Shown here piece after piece: positions 16,404 to 24,365 of a DNA stretch of 64,000 nucleotides (its first letter is position 1; the number at the start of each line of letters is the position of its first letter). The translations under genes were made by a program, and so were the position numbers. The stretch comes from an uncultured Eubacteriales bacterium (GTDB taxonomy: Bacteria > Bacillota > Clostridia > UBA1381 > UMGS1253). The notes under the pieces are model-generated. The model worked only from the letters and a program-made list of their open reading frames with translations, searched no databases and was not told the DNA's origin. Location of the stretch: assembly GCA_902492065.1 (NCBI GenBank), contig CABUKE010000004.1, positions 121,459 to 185,458 of the forward strand, read 5' to 3'.

Positions 16404-16814
16404 ATGGAGGATTTTGGAACGATATTCGGCTCTTTAGGCACATATATTCGCGCTGAGCTGATTATATTGATTCCTGTTTTGCATTTTATCATAAATTTAC
16501 TAAAAAACAGTGGGGTGAAGCATGACCGCGTTCAGCTTTATACAAACTGTATTTCAATTGTGTTGAGCGCAATATATGTTTTTTCCACGCTTGAAAGTTT
16601 TCGAGTACAGTGTATTCTGCTTAGCGTTTATTCTTCTATGACACAGGGAATCCTGCTGGCAGGATGTGCCCAGTTCAGCACGTTTTTGACTGGGACGCAC
16701 AATACCAATACGGGAGGCGCTACAAATGACGGAACCGCGGCCCGTACACCAGCAGCAACACCGGCAAATACACCATCAAAGGACGAAGCGGAACAGGAGC
16801 AGAAAAAACAGTAG
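16404..16814 (+). CDS. Orphan phage-holin-family membrane protein
   Basis: A 136-residue protein. Residues 1-95 have the clostridial phage holin pattern: a short start, YIRAELIILIPVLHFIINLLKN (first helix), a charged loop, SIVLSAIYVFST (second helix), then SVYSSMTQGILLAGCAQF (third helix). The rest is a low-complexity Thr/Ala/Asn-rich tail ending in acidic and basic residues (KDEAEQEQKKQ). ATG 16404 has GAAGGGAG upstream. No endolysin or other phage gene is adjacent. It could be a phage leftover or a host protein for lysis or export. Confidence 0.7.
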   Translation: MEDFGTIFGSLGTYIRAELIILIPVLHFIINLLKNSGVKHDRVQLYTNCISIVLSAIYVFSTLESFRVQCILLSVYSSMTQGILLAGCAQFSTFLTGTHNTNTGGATNDGTAARTPAATPANTPSKDEAEQEQKKQ

Positions 16815-16839
16815 GGCAGGTGTTCTGCTGTTTTTTTTT
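16801..16839 (+). terminator. Terminator of the holin-like gene
   Basis: An A-rich arm with CAG..CAG pairs to CTGCTG, followed by nine Ts. The stem includes the stop codon. Confidence 0.65.
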
Positions 16840-16906
16840 ATTTCAGGCTGGCGCGGATGCGTACGCAGAAAAAATATCTTTGAAGAAAGAACCTTCTCAT
16901 TACGGA

Positions 16907-16935
16907 TTGACATTTGAACGAAACCCTGCTATACT
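16907..16935 (+). promoter_or_regulatory. Strong promoter of the pre-hydrogenase transcript
   Basis: TTGACA, 17 bases, TATACT; predicted start of transcription near 16942. It is 254 bases from the hydrogenase ATG, far more than a simple leader needs. Confidence 0.85.
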
Positions 16936-16941
16936 GTATTT

Positions 16942-17159
16942 GTTAAAAAGTTATCAAGCGTTGCAAAAGCTCGAAAAATGTGAGATAATATACGCAGAGG
17001 CTATGCCTTTGCGATACAAGAATCGCCGTCGGGGCGCCGCCCCTCCGCCCGCAAGGCGGGTATGCGATTCTTGGGCGGCTGAATTGTGTGGTTGTGCCGG
17101 AAATTGTGCCGATAGATTGGATGAAATAGTGCTTGCCGTTTGGAAACGGCAGTTTTTTT
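16942..17159 (+). ncRNA. Structured leader or small RNA upstream of the hydrogenase gene
   Basis: Bounded by a strong promoter and a perfect terminator, so a transcript of about 215 nt is expected. Visible structure: a hairpin CGCAGAGGC-TAT-GCCTTTGCG near 16992-17012; then a perfect 10-bp stem CAAGAATCGC / GCGATTCTTG (about 17017-17075) enclosing two GC-rich hairpins, GGGGC / GCCCC and CCGCC / GGCGG, giving a three-way junction. A repeated TTGTGCCG (about 17092 and 17104) follows. The terminator stem TGCCGTTT / AAACGGCA (17134-17151) plus seven Ts lies 29 bases before the gene. I recognise no known RNA family, and see no T-box, tmRNA, RNase P or SRP signature. The 116-codon frame over it (16820-17170) has no ribosome site and is not called. 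Confidence 0.6.
17134..17159 (+). terminator. Intrinsic terminator (or attenuator) before the hydrogenase gene
   Basis: Perfect 8-bp stem with a two-base nominal loop and seven Ts. With GAGGAGGG (about 17173-17180) directly after, readthrough would express the downstream gene. Confidence 0.85.
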
Positions 17160-17188
17160 GCCGGGAATAAGAGTGAGGAGGGACGAAT

Positions 17189-18628
17189 ATGAAAACAAGA
17201 ATGTTTGATACAAGCGTACAAGAGCTGAAATATAAAGTTTTGAAGGAAGTTGCCACGCTGGCATATGAGGATCGCTTACAGGAGGGGATCCTCGACATTC
17301 CGGAAACGATTGTACCGGGACCGCACGCGTTGATGCGTTGTTGTATCTACAAGGAACGCGCCATCGTCAACGAGCGGGTCAAGCTGGCGATGGGGGGCGA
17401 TAAAAGCAACCCAAACGTCATTGAGGTGCTTCCCATTGCATGTGACGAATGCCCCATTACACAGATTCGGGTAACGGATTCCTGCCGGGGCTGCATTGCA
17501 CACCGGTGCGTAAACAGCTGTCCGAGGGATGCGGTGCAGATTGTTAACCACAAGGCAGTAATCGACCACGACAAGTGTATCCTCTGCGGCCGCTGCATGC
17601 GCGAATGTCCTTATAATGCGATTGAGAAGTCGCTGCGTCCGTGCGAAAACGCATGTAAGGTGAATGCGATTAAGATGGGACCGGACCGCAAGGCGAATAT
17701 TGACAATGAAAAATGTATTGGCTGCGGCGCGTGCGTATACCAGTGTCCGTTTGGTGCGGTTATGGATAAATCGTTCATCCTGGATGCGATCAATATTTTG
17801 CGCGGGTCGGAAAACAATGAGAAATACAAAGTATATGCGGTCGTTGCGCCGTCTATTTCGGGGCAGTTTGGCGACAGCATGGGGAAGGTAGTTTCCGCAC
17901 TTAAAAAGCTGGGCTTTTTCTCCGTGGTGGAGGCGGCGCTCGGCGCGGATATGGTAGCATATAAAGAGGCGCAGGAGCTGAAGGAGAAGGGCTTTTTGAC
18001 CAGCTCGTGCTGCCCGGCCTTCGTGCGCTATATTGAAACCCAGTTCCCCGACATGGTAAAGCACATCTCGCACAATTTGTCGCCTATGGCGGAGATTGCG
18101 CGCTATATCAAGCATACAGACCCGGACTGCAAGATTATTTTCATCGGGCCGTGCACGGCGAAGAAAGAGGAAATCCGCAAGGATACCGTAAAGGACTATA
18201 TCGACAATGTTATCACGTTTGAGGAATTGCTCGCGTTGTTTGATAGCCGGGAAATCGAGGTGAGCGAGCAGGAGGAGGATGTGCTCGACAATGCGTCGTA
18301 TTACGGGAGAATTTTCGCCCGCAGCGGCGGCGTGTCCGACGCGGTGAAGCAGGCGCTCAAGGAGCTTGGCGTGCCAGAGGAAGAGTTTAAGGCAAATCCG
18401 ATTCCGTGCAACGGGATTGAGAACTGCAAAGTAGCACTTCTGAAGGCGTCAAAAGGGATTCTGGAGCAGAATTTCATAGAGGGAATGGCCTGCAACGATG
18501 GATGTATCGGCGGGGCGGCCTGTCTGACGCATGGGCCGAAGGACCGCGCGGCGGTCGACAAGTATGGCCGGGAGGCATTGGAAAAGACGATTACGGACGC
18601 AATTTCAGTATATGATGTGTCAAAATAA
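17189..18628 (+). CDS. [FeFe] hydrogenase, group B-like, monomeric
   Basis: Reversible H2 production from reduced ferredoxin in the cytosol. The 479 residues carry N-terminal cysteine clusters, including CILCGRCMRECP (Cys130-140) and CIGCGACVYQCP, for 4Fe-4S centres, then the H-cluster domain. Its motifs are TSSCCPAF (Cys274, Cys275), GPCTAKKEE (Cys322) and MACNDGCIGG (Cys435, Cys439). The arrangement and length fit the group B enzymes of Clostridia, not the NADH-linked HydABC type. The third motif has ND where GG or EG is usual. ATG 17189 follows GAGGAGGG. An elaborate leader precedes it. Confidence 0.88.
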   Translation: MKTRMFDTSVQELKYKVLKEVATLAYEDRLQEGILDIPETIVPGPHALMRCCIYKERAIVNERVKLAMGGDKSNPNVIEVLPIACDECPITQIRVTDSCRGCIAHRCVNSCPRDAVQIVNHKAVIDHDKCILCGRCMRECPYNAIEKSLRPCENACKVNAIKMGPDRKANIDNEKCIGCGACVYQCPFGAVMDKSFILDAINILRGSENNEKYKVYAVVAPSISGQFGDSMGKVVSALKKLGFFSVVEAALGADMVAYKEAQELKEKGFLTSSCCPAFVRYIETQFPDMVKHISHNLSPMAEIARYIKHTDPDCKIIFIGPCTAKKEEIRKDTVKDYIDNVITFEELLALFDSREIEVSEQEEDVLDNASYYGRIFARSGGVSDAVKQALKELGVPEEEFKANPIPCNGIENCKVALLKASKGILEQNFIEGMACNDGCIGGAACLTHGPKDRAAVDKYGREALEKTITDAISVYDVSK

Positions 18629-18646
18629 ATAGAGTTTGAGAGAAAG

Positions 18647-18674
18647 AAAACGCCGGGAGTGCTCCCGGCGTTTT
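18647..18674. terminator. Bidirectional terminator between hydrogenase and lysR
   Basis: Perfect palindromic stem AAAACGCCGGGAG / CTCCCGGCGTTTT, between convergent genes. Confidence 0.9.
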
Positions 18675-18675
18675 G

Positions 18676-19611
18676 TTATGCTTCGCTTTTTAGCTTGTCA
18701 CGGATTGTCTGCTCGATACAGTCGATGAGCAGGCGTTCATGCTTTTGGAATACATGGTCTTTGCGGTATATGAGCACGTCTTTGTTCGTACCTGTATGGG
18801 ATAGGCTCCGCTTTTCAACCAGAGCGTGGGACTGCAATATAGGATCTGGAATTGGCGAAGCCCAGATATATGTATTCTTTACATTTTGCAGAATATCAAA
18901 CTGGCTCCCGCGTTCATACACGTAGATTCGCCGACTGGGGAGCACGGTATGTCTGGTGTGGTCGGCAGGGTGCGCCGCTGCCGCGTGCATTTGGATATCG
19001 CCGTGAATAATCTCGATATATCCCTCCAGCATACTGTTGTGGATGCTGCTGTAGTTGGCGAGCGGGCTGTCCTTTGACACGAGGATACGCGGCTGATATT
19101 CCAGCAAGGTCCGGTATTCCAGCCCTTTTTCCTTGAGCAGATACAGGAAATAGCTGTTATACAGCTCTTGCGTACGGATAACGCCGATATCGGCTTCGCC
19201 GTCTGCCACGAAGTTAATCGTATCCTGCGAGTTGCGCTCGCGCAGATTGATCGAGATATGCTGCTCCGGGTCGAGCTGATTTAAAAAGTCGGTGAATGCA
19301 ATGCTGATATAGGTGGCGCGCGGCATACAGAAGTTGAGCCGGAGCATTTTTTCGGCATGCGGCTTGTAGATGGCTTCCAATGCCTCCATCTGTGATACAA
19401 TGGTACGTGCATAGGCAAGAAATTCAGTCCCGTTCCGCGTGATTTCTACACCTTTTGCGCTGCGCAGAAATATTTTCGTCCCAATCTCATTTTCCAGTTC
19501 CTTGACTGCCTTGCTTAAATTAGGCTGGCTCATGAACAGATTTTGTGCCGCTTTGGTGATGGAACGTGTTTTTTCAATCTCAAGTGCATATTTTAGCTGC
19601 GTAAAGTTCAT
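18676..19611 (-). CDS. LysR-family transcriptional regulator
   Basis: A 312-residue regulator with an N-terminal winged HTH (SITKAAQNLFMSQPNLSKAVKELENEIG) and a substrate-binding domain covering the rest. It is divergent from the iron-dependent alcohol dehydrogenase gene, and an inverted repeat GTTATA / TATAAC lies between them, so it probably controls adh and itself. ATG 19611 is preferred because AGGATGGTGA precedes it; ATG 19623 lies inside that site. The effector is unknown. Confidence 0.88.
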   Translation of the reverse strand: MNFTQLKYALEIEKTRSITKAAQNLFMSQPNLSKAVKELENEIGTKIFLRSAKGVEITRNGTEFLAYARTIVSQMEALEAIYKPHAEKMLRLNFCMPRATYISIAFTDFLNQLDPEQHISINLRERNSQDTINFVADGEADIGVIRTQELYNSYFLYLLKEKGLEYRTLLEYQPRILVSKDSPLANYSSIHNSMLEGYIEIIHGDIQMHAAAAHPADHTRHTVLPSRRIYVYERGSQFDILQNVKNTYIWASPIPDPILQSHALVEKRSLSHTGTNKDVLIYRKDHVFQKHERLLIDCIEQTIRDKLKSEA

Positions 19612-19669
19612 AATAGTCACCATCCTATAAAAATGGCTCTTTCGCGTACGCCAAATATCATAAAAAATA

Positions 19670-19686
19670 GTTATAGGCTTTATAAC
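19670..19686. promoter_or_regulatory. Candidate LysR binding site
   Basis: GTTATA-GGCTT-TATAAC, a 17-bp interrupted palindrome of the size of a LysR box, 59 bases from lysR and 108 bases from adh. Confidence 0.45.
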
Positions 19687-19740
19687 AATTATATATTACC
19701 CAATTTGGAAAATCAATGCTAAAATAGAAACAGAAAGAGA

Positions 19741-19758
19741 TTGTTACAAAAGTAACGA
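19741..19758. promoter_or_regulatory. Candidate Rex (NADH-sensing repressor) operator
   Basis: TTGTTACAAAAGTAACGA is an 18-bp near-palindrome close to the Rex consensus TTGTTAANNNNTTAACAA. It is placed 35 bases before the adh start. Rex is known to control alcohol dehydrogenases in Clostridia; no rex gene is in the window. Confidence 0.5.
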
Positions 19759-19793
19759 TTGAAAACAAAGTAGATGAAAGGATGGGATTTTGT

Positions 19794-20963
19794 ATGGCAC
19801 GTTTTACATTACCGAGAGACATTTACTATGGCCCGGGGGCAATTGAGGAGCTCAAGAACCTGAAGGGCGCAAAAAGGGCGATTATTGTAACAGGCGGCAG
19901 TTCGATGAAGCGGGGCGGCTTTTTGCAGAAGGTAGAGGATACGCTCAGAAGTGTTGATATTGATGTACAACTGTTTGAAGGCGTTGAACCGGACCCGTCC
20001 ATTGAAACGGTGTTCAAGGGCGCACAGGCAATGCGTGACTTTGAGCCGGATATTATTGTAGCAATTGGCGGTGGCTCTCCGCTTGACGCGGCGAAGGCGA
20101 TGTGGGTGTTCTATGAGTATCCGGACAAGACGTTTGACGACATTAAAGACCCGTTCACGATGCCGAAACTGCGTACAAAGGCAAAGTTCGTTGCAATTCC
20201 GTCGACGAGCGGTACGGCGAGCGAGGTAACGGCATTCTCTGTTATTACGGACTATTCGACACATATTAAATACCCGCTTGCAGATTTTGAGATTACGCCG
20301 GATATTGCTGTGCTCGACACGGATATCCCGCTTACCATGCCGAAAAAGCTGACGGCGCATACTGGAATGGATGCACTGACGCACGCGATTGAGGCTTATG
20401 TGGCTACGGCGCGGAGCGGCTTCTCCGACCCGCTCGCATTGCAGGCGATTTCTGACATTTTTGACTGCCTGCTCGATTCTTACAACGGCGACGTAGAGGC
20501 ACGCGGTAAGATGCACATTGCTCAGTGCCTGGCTGGTATGGCGTTCTCGAACGCATTGCTCGGCATTGCGCACAGTTTGGCACATAAGACGGGCGCTGTG
20601 TTCGAGATTCCGCATGGCTGCTGCAACGCAATTCTGCTGCCGAGCGTTATCCAGTATAACTCGAGAGTTTGCATGGAGCGGTATGCGACAATTGCAAGAA
20701 CGATTGGCCTGCCGGGCGCAACAGACAAGCAGCTTGTAAACTCGCTGGTTGAGGCAATCCGCGACATGAATAAGAAGCTGGGCATTGCGCAGACATATAA
20801 AGACAATGGTGTATCAGAGGAGCTGTTCAAGGCGAATGTTGATGCAATCTGCGAAAATGCAGTAAAAGACCCGTGCACGGCGTCGAACCCGCGTCCGATT
20901 GACGTAGAAAATATGAAGAAGGTTCTTACCTGCGCTTATTATGGCGAAGACGTTACGTTCTAA
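19794..20963 (+). CDS. Iron-containing alcohol dehydrogenase
   Basis: NAD(P)H-dependent reduction of an aldehyde to an alcohol, or the reverse; 389 residues of the group III family. Visible are the cofactor loop GGGSPLDAAKAM and the metal ligands Asp193, His197 (GMDALTHAIEAY), His260 and His274 (GIAHSLAHKTGAVFEIPHG). ATG 19794 is chosen because GAAAGG lies too close to the in-frame ATG at 19782. It probably disposes of excess reducing power from the nearby PFOR and hydrogenase steps. Rex-like and LysR-like sites precede it. The natural substrate is not known; butanol and propanediol-type enzymes share these motifs. Confidence 0.93.
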   Translation: MARFTLPRDIYYGPGAIEELKNLKGAKRAIIVTGGSSMKRGGFLQKVEDTLRSVDIDVQLFEGVEPDPSIETVFKGAQAMRDFEPDIIVAIGGGSPLDAAKAMWVFYEYPDKTFDDIKDPFTMPKLRTKAKFVAIPSTSGTASEVTAFSVITDYSTHIKYPLADFEITPDIAVLDTDIPLTMPKKLTAHTGMDALTHAIEAYVATARSGFSDPLALQAISDIFDCLLDSYNGDVEARGKMHIAQCLAGMAFSNALLGIAHSLAHKTGAVFEIPHGCCNAILLPSVIQYNSRVCMERYATIARTIGLPGATDKQLVNSLVEAIRDMNKKLGIAQTYKDNGVSEELFKANVDAICENAVKDPCTASNPRPIDVENMKKVLTCAYYGEDVTF

Positions 20964-20975
20964 GTTATATCATAC

Positions 20976-21007
20976 AAAAAAGTCCGCGTTTTAACGCGGA
21001 CTTTTTT
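20976..21007 (+). terminator. Terminator after adh
   Basis: AAAAAAGTCCGCGTT and its complement AACGCGGACTTTTTT, a long stem with a T-run. Confidence 0.9.
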
Positions 21008-21034
21008 ACGCAAAAAGAAAGGCAGAAAAATTAG

Positions 21035-21065
21035 AAAAGGTACGGGATTTTCCCGTACCTTTTTA
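21035..21065 (-). terminator. Terminator after serA
   Basis: AAAAGGTACGGGA / TCCCGTACCTTTTT, separate from the adh terminator, so each convergent unit has its own. Confidence 0.85.
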
Positions 21066-21078
21066 TGATTCTTTGCTA

Positions 21079-22245
21079 TCAAACAATGACACGCACTGCA
21101 AGTACGTCGTCAACCGCTTTAATCTTTTCCACGATATCGTCCGAAACCTTACCGTCTACGTCCATAATCGTATACGCATAGTCCTTTTTGCTCTTATTGA
21201 GCATATGCGAGATATTCAGTCCGCTGTCTGCTACAGAAGCGGAAAACTTCGTCAGCATGTTCGGGATGTTTTTGTGGATAATGGTGATACGCGTTTCCGT
21301 TTCGCGGTCCATGTAGCAGTTCGGCAGATTGACCGAATTGGTAATGTTACCGTTCTCCAGATAGTCCGCAAGCTCGCGTGCCGCCATAATTGCACAGTTG
21401 TCCTCCGACTCCTTTGTAGATGCGCCGAGGTGGGGGATTGCAATGACGTTGTCCATCTTGAGCGTTTCCTCGTTCGGAAAGTCAACCACATATTTCGCTA
21501 CAATACCGTCCGCAATCGCCTGTTTGAGCGCCTCTGTGTCAACCAGCTCGCCGCGCGAGAAGTTCAGGATACGTACATTTTTCTTCATCTGCGCAAACTG
21601 TTCCGTACTCAACATAGAGCGGGTCGAGTCGTTGAGCGGGAGGTGGAGCGTAATGTAGTCGCAGGTTGCAAAAATATCCTTCAAATCGGCTGCACGCTTT
21701 ACACTGCGCGACAGGTTCCACGCCGCGTCAACCGACAGATATGGGTCGTACCCGATTACTTCCATCCCGAGTCCGAGCGCCGTGTTGGCAACCATAACGC
21801 CGATTGCCCCAAGGCCGACAACGCCCAGCGTCTTGCCGGCAATCTCCTGCCCTGCAAAGGCACTCTTGCCCTTTTCTACCATCTTAGCAACCGCGTCGCC
21901 GTTGCCAACCAGCGTCTTTGCCCATTCTATTCCGCCGACAATGTCGCGCGAAGAGAGGAGCAGCGCCGCTGTGGTGATTTCCTTAACTGCATTCGCATTT
22001 GCGCCCGGCGTGTTGAACACGACAATGCCCTTTTCCGAGCACTTGTCAATCGGAATATTGTTCACGCCCGCACCTGCGCGCGCAACCGCCTTGAGCGACT
22101 TCGGCAGCTCCATGTCGTGCATGGCATAGCTGCGCAGGATGATGCCGTCTGCGTCGGCAGATGCATCGTCCGTAATCGTATAAATATTTTTATCCAGTTC
22201 GTCGAGCCCGCACGCCGCGATTTTGTTAAGTGTAAGTATGTTCAT
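21079..22245 (-). CDS. serA: D-3-phosphoglycerate dehydrogenase
   Basis: First step of serine synthesis: oxidises 3-phosphoglycerate with NAD+. The 388 residues hold a substrate domain, a Rossmann domain with GVVGLGAIG and the DPY loop, catalytic residues in FSRGELVDTEAL and PHLGASTKE, and a C-terminal ACT domain of about 70 residues that would bind serine for feedback control. It lies 17 bases after serC on the same strand. ACT is present but the longer intervening domain of E. coli-type long forms is not. Usual for Firmicutes. Confidence 0.95.
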   Translation of the reverse strand: MNILTLNKIAACGLDELDKNIYTITDDASADADGIILRSYAMHDMELPKSLKAVARAGAGVNNIPIDKCSEKGIVVFNTPGANANAVKEITTAALLLSSRDIVGGIEWAKTLVGNGDAVAKMVEKGKSAFAGQEIAGKTLGVVGLGAIGVMVANTALGLGMEVIGYDPYLSVDAAWNLSRSVKRAADLKDIFATCDYITLHLPLNDSTRSMLSTEQFAQMKKNVRILNFSRGELVDTEALKQAIADGIVAKYVVDFPNEETLKMDNVIAIPHLGASTKESEDNCAIMAARELADYLENGNITNSVNLPNCYMDRETETRITIIHKNIPNMLTKFSASVADSGLNISHMLNKSKKDYAYTIMDVDGKVSDDIVEKIKAVDDVLAVRVIV

Positions 22246-22262
22246 TCTTGAAACCCTCTTCC

Positions 22263-23342
22263 TTATTTATTCGCCGCTTCAAACTTTTCCATAAACTCAA
22301 TCAGTGCCTTTACACCTTCAATCGGCATTGCGTTGTAAATACTTGCACGCATACCGCCCATACTGCGGTGGCCGCCGAGGTTCACAAGACCGGCCTCCTT
22401 CGCCTCTGCAACGAACCGCTTCTCCATATCTGTGTCGCCGATAACGAATGTCACGTTCATGATGGAACGGTCTTTCTTGGCTACGCGGCCTTTAAACAGC
22501 TTCGAGTTGTCCAGATAGTCGTAGAGCATAGCCGCTTTCTTTTCATTAATTTTCTGAAGCTCTGCAACACCGCCCATTTCCTTTACCCAGTCAAGCATCA
22601 GCTTGAGCATGTAAATCGTGTACGTCGGCGGGGTATTGAGCATGGAACCCTTTTCGAAGTTTACTTTATAGTTGTACAGCTCCGGCGTAATATCCATACA
22701 GCCGTCCATCAGGTCGTCGCGGATAATAACTGCCGCCACGCCTGCCGGACCCATGTTCTTCTGTGCGCCGGCAAAAATCAGACCGAATTTGCTAACGTCA
22801 AACACCTCGGAGAGAATGCACGACGACATATCCGTTACAATCGGCACGCCCTTGGTGTCCGGCAGCTCCGTAAAGCGCGTACCAGCAACCGTGTTATTCA
22901 TGCACATATAGAAGTAGTCCGCGTTCGGGTCGAGGTCTGCCTCGTTCAGCTCCGGAATATGGTCGTATGCGCTGTCCTCCGAGGAAGCGAGCACCCGTAC
23001 ATTGCCGTACTTTTTCGCCAGCTTGATTGCCTTTTTCGACCACATGCCCGTGTCTATAAAGTCTGCACTGCCCTTTTTCATCAGATTGAGCGGAACTGCG
23101 TCGAACTGCGCCGTTGCGCCGCCTTGCATAAATAGGATGTTATAGTTGTCCGGAATCTGCATAACCTCGCGCAGATTCGAGAACGCCGCATCAATGATGG
23201 CCTGGTACTCCTTCGAGCGGTGGCTCATTTCCATAACAGACATCCCGGAATTTTGGTAACAAAGCATTTCATCCGCTGCAATTTTCAAGACCGATTCCGG
23301 CATCGCGGACGGGCCAGCAGAAAAATTATAAACACGTTTCAT
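22263..23342 (-). CDS. serC: Phosphoserine aminotransferase
   Basis: Converts 3-phosphohydroxypyruvate and glutamate to phosphoserine. The 359 residues match the family: N-terminal FSAGPSAMPESVL, the FMQGGATAQFDAVPLNL phosphate/PLP loop, FAGAQKNMGPAG carrying the PLP lysine, and a C-terminal domain ending in LGGHRSMGGMRASIYNAMP. It precedes serA in an operon under its own promoter at 23375-23404. No serB is seen nearby; the phosphatase step must be encoded elsewhere. Confidence 0.97.
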   Translation of the reverse strand: MKRVYNFSAGPSAMPESVLKIAADEMLCYQNSGMSVMEMSHRSKEYQAIIDAAFSNLREVMQIPDNYNILFMQGGATAQFDAVPLNLMKKGSADFIDTGMWSKKAIKLAKKYGNVRVLASSEDSAYDHIPELNEADLDPNADYFYMCMNNTVAGTRFTELPDTKGVPIVTDMSSCILSEVFDVSKFGLIFAGAQKNMGPAGVAAVIIRDDLMDGCMDITPELYNYKVNFEKGSMLNTPPTYTIYMLKLMLDWVKEMGGVAELQKINEKKAAMLYDYLDNSKLFKGRVAKKDRSIMNVTFVIGDTDMEKRFVAEAKEAGLVNLGGHRSMGGMRASIYNAMPIEGVKALIEFMEKFEAANK

Positions 23343-23374
23343 TCCTTAATACCTCCCCAAATTTTATACCTTTT

Positions 23375-23404
23375 ATTATACTACTGTGCGACCAAAGCCG
23401 TCAA
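23375..23404 (-). promoter_or_regulatory. Promoter of serC-serA
   Basis: Minus strand: TTGACG, 18 bases, TATAAT, ending 33 bases before the serC ATG; a GGGGAGG ribosome site lies between. Confidence 0.8.
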
Positions 23405-23441
23405 GGCCGCGACGGAAAAAACTGCAAAAATTTGCTGTTTT

Positions 23442-24338
23442 TTATACCTCATTCTCGTAAATCTGCACAGGATGCTTCAGTTTATAAAAAATCGCCAGCG
23501 TGCCGGGGCCGATATGCGTCCCGACCGTTGCACCAATCTGCGACTCGAAAACGAGCTTCTGCTCCTGCCCAAACTCCGCCTTGACCGCTTCCCAGAGCTG
23601 GGCCGCCCGGTCCGGAACCTGGGAGTTTACCATGCAGAAGTATGGGTCGTCGAGGTCGATATCGGTCGTTTTCAGCTTTTTCACCATTTTGGAAATAATG
23701 GTCTTGCTGCCGCGGAACTTGTCAATCGACTCCATCACGCCGCCGCGCACAGACAAAACGGGCTTTAAGTCGAGGAGCGTCCCGGCAATCAAGCTCGCCT
23801 TGTTGATACGACCGCCCTTTTCGAGGTATTTGAGCGTATCGACTACAACTAGAACGTCCGTCTTGCAGCGGAATTCTTTCATGCCTGCTACAATTTCCTC
23901 CAGGCTCTTCCCGGCCTCCTGCAAGCGGATTCCCTCCTGTACCATGGCGACAATATAGAGCGAGTATGCCATGGAATCGACGATTTCGATTTTCGCGTCT
24001 GGGTTATCTTCCAGAATATTCTTCTTGGCAAGGTGCGCCGCCTGATACGTCCCGCTTCCTTTGGAAGAGATTGTGACGTAAATCAGTGCGTCGCGCCCCT
24101 CCAGCCCTGCGCGCATCATTTCCTCAATCACGGGAATGGAGGGCTGTGAAGTCGTCGGGATCTGGTGCGACTTGGACAGTTTATCGTAAAATTCGTCCGC
24201 GTCCATTTCGACCCAGTCGAGTGCGCTCATGCCGTCCTCAAACAGAATCGGCATTCCGAGCACGGAAACGTCGTGCTCTTTTGCAAAGTCGCGCGGAATG
24301 TCCGACGTGGAGTCCACCATGTACTTAATATTCAGCAT
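23442..24338 (-). CDS. DegV-family fatty-acid-binding protein
   Basis: DegV proteins bind a long-chain fatty acid; in Gram-positive bacteria the related FakB presents it to the kinase FakA. The 298 residues have the family start YMVDSTSDIP and the ligand region with TSQPS and VTISSKGSGTYQAA (DAxxxGSGTxQ-like). ATG 24338 follows GGAGGAAAG; the upstream ATG 24356 lies inside that site. It is 27 bases after trmL, in a minus-strand run that starts with the PocR/AraC gene. No fakA is present in the window. Confidence 0.9.
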   Translation of the reverse strand: MLNIKYMVDSTSDIPRDFAKEHDVSVLGMPILFEDGMSALDWVEMDADEFYDKLSKSHQIPTTSQPSIPVIEEMMRAGLEGRDALIYVTISSKGSGTYQAAHLAKKNILEDNPDAKIEIVDSMAYSLYIVAMVQEGIRLQEAGKSLEEIVAGMKEFRCKTDVLVVVDTLKYLEKGGRINKASLIAGTLLDLKPVLSVRGGVMESIDKFRGSKTIISKMVKKLKTTDIDLDDPYFCMVNSQVPDRAAQLWEAVKAEFGQEQKLVFESQIGATVGTHIGPGTLAIFYKLKHPVQIYENEV

Positions 24339-24365
24339 TGTTCTTTCCTCCTGCAATGATTATTT

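Noticed and set aside
17013..17080. tRNA-like cloverleaf in the pre-hydrogenase RNA
   Set aside because: No TTCRANTC arm or CCA-end pattern, and the stem lengths do not fit a tRNA.
16820..17170. A 116-codon plus-strand frame before the hydrogenase gene
   Set aside because: No ribosome site, spans the promoter and terminator of a structured transcript, composition unlike a protein.
21073..22251. A 392-codon plus-strand frame antisense to serA, and similar long antisense frames over glgC, serC and nifJ
   Set aside because: They mirror genes with clear family matches; the antisense proteins are rich in His, Arg, Cys and Asn, as expected for shadow frames, and have no family pattern.
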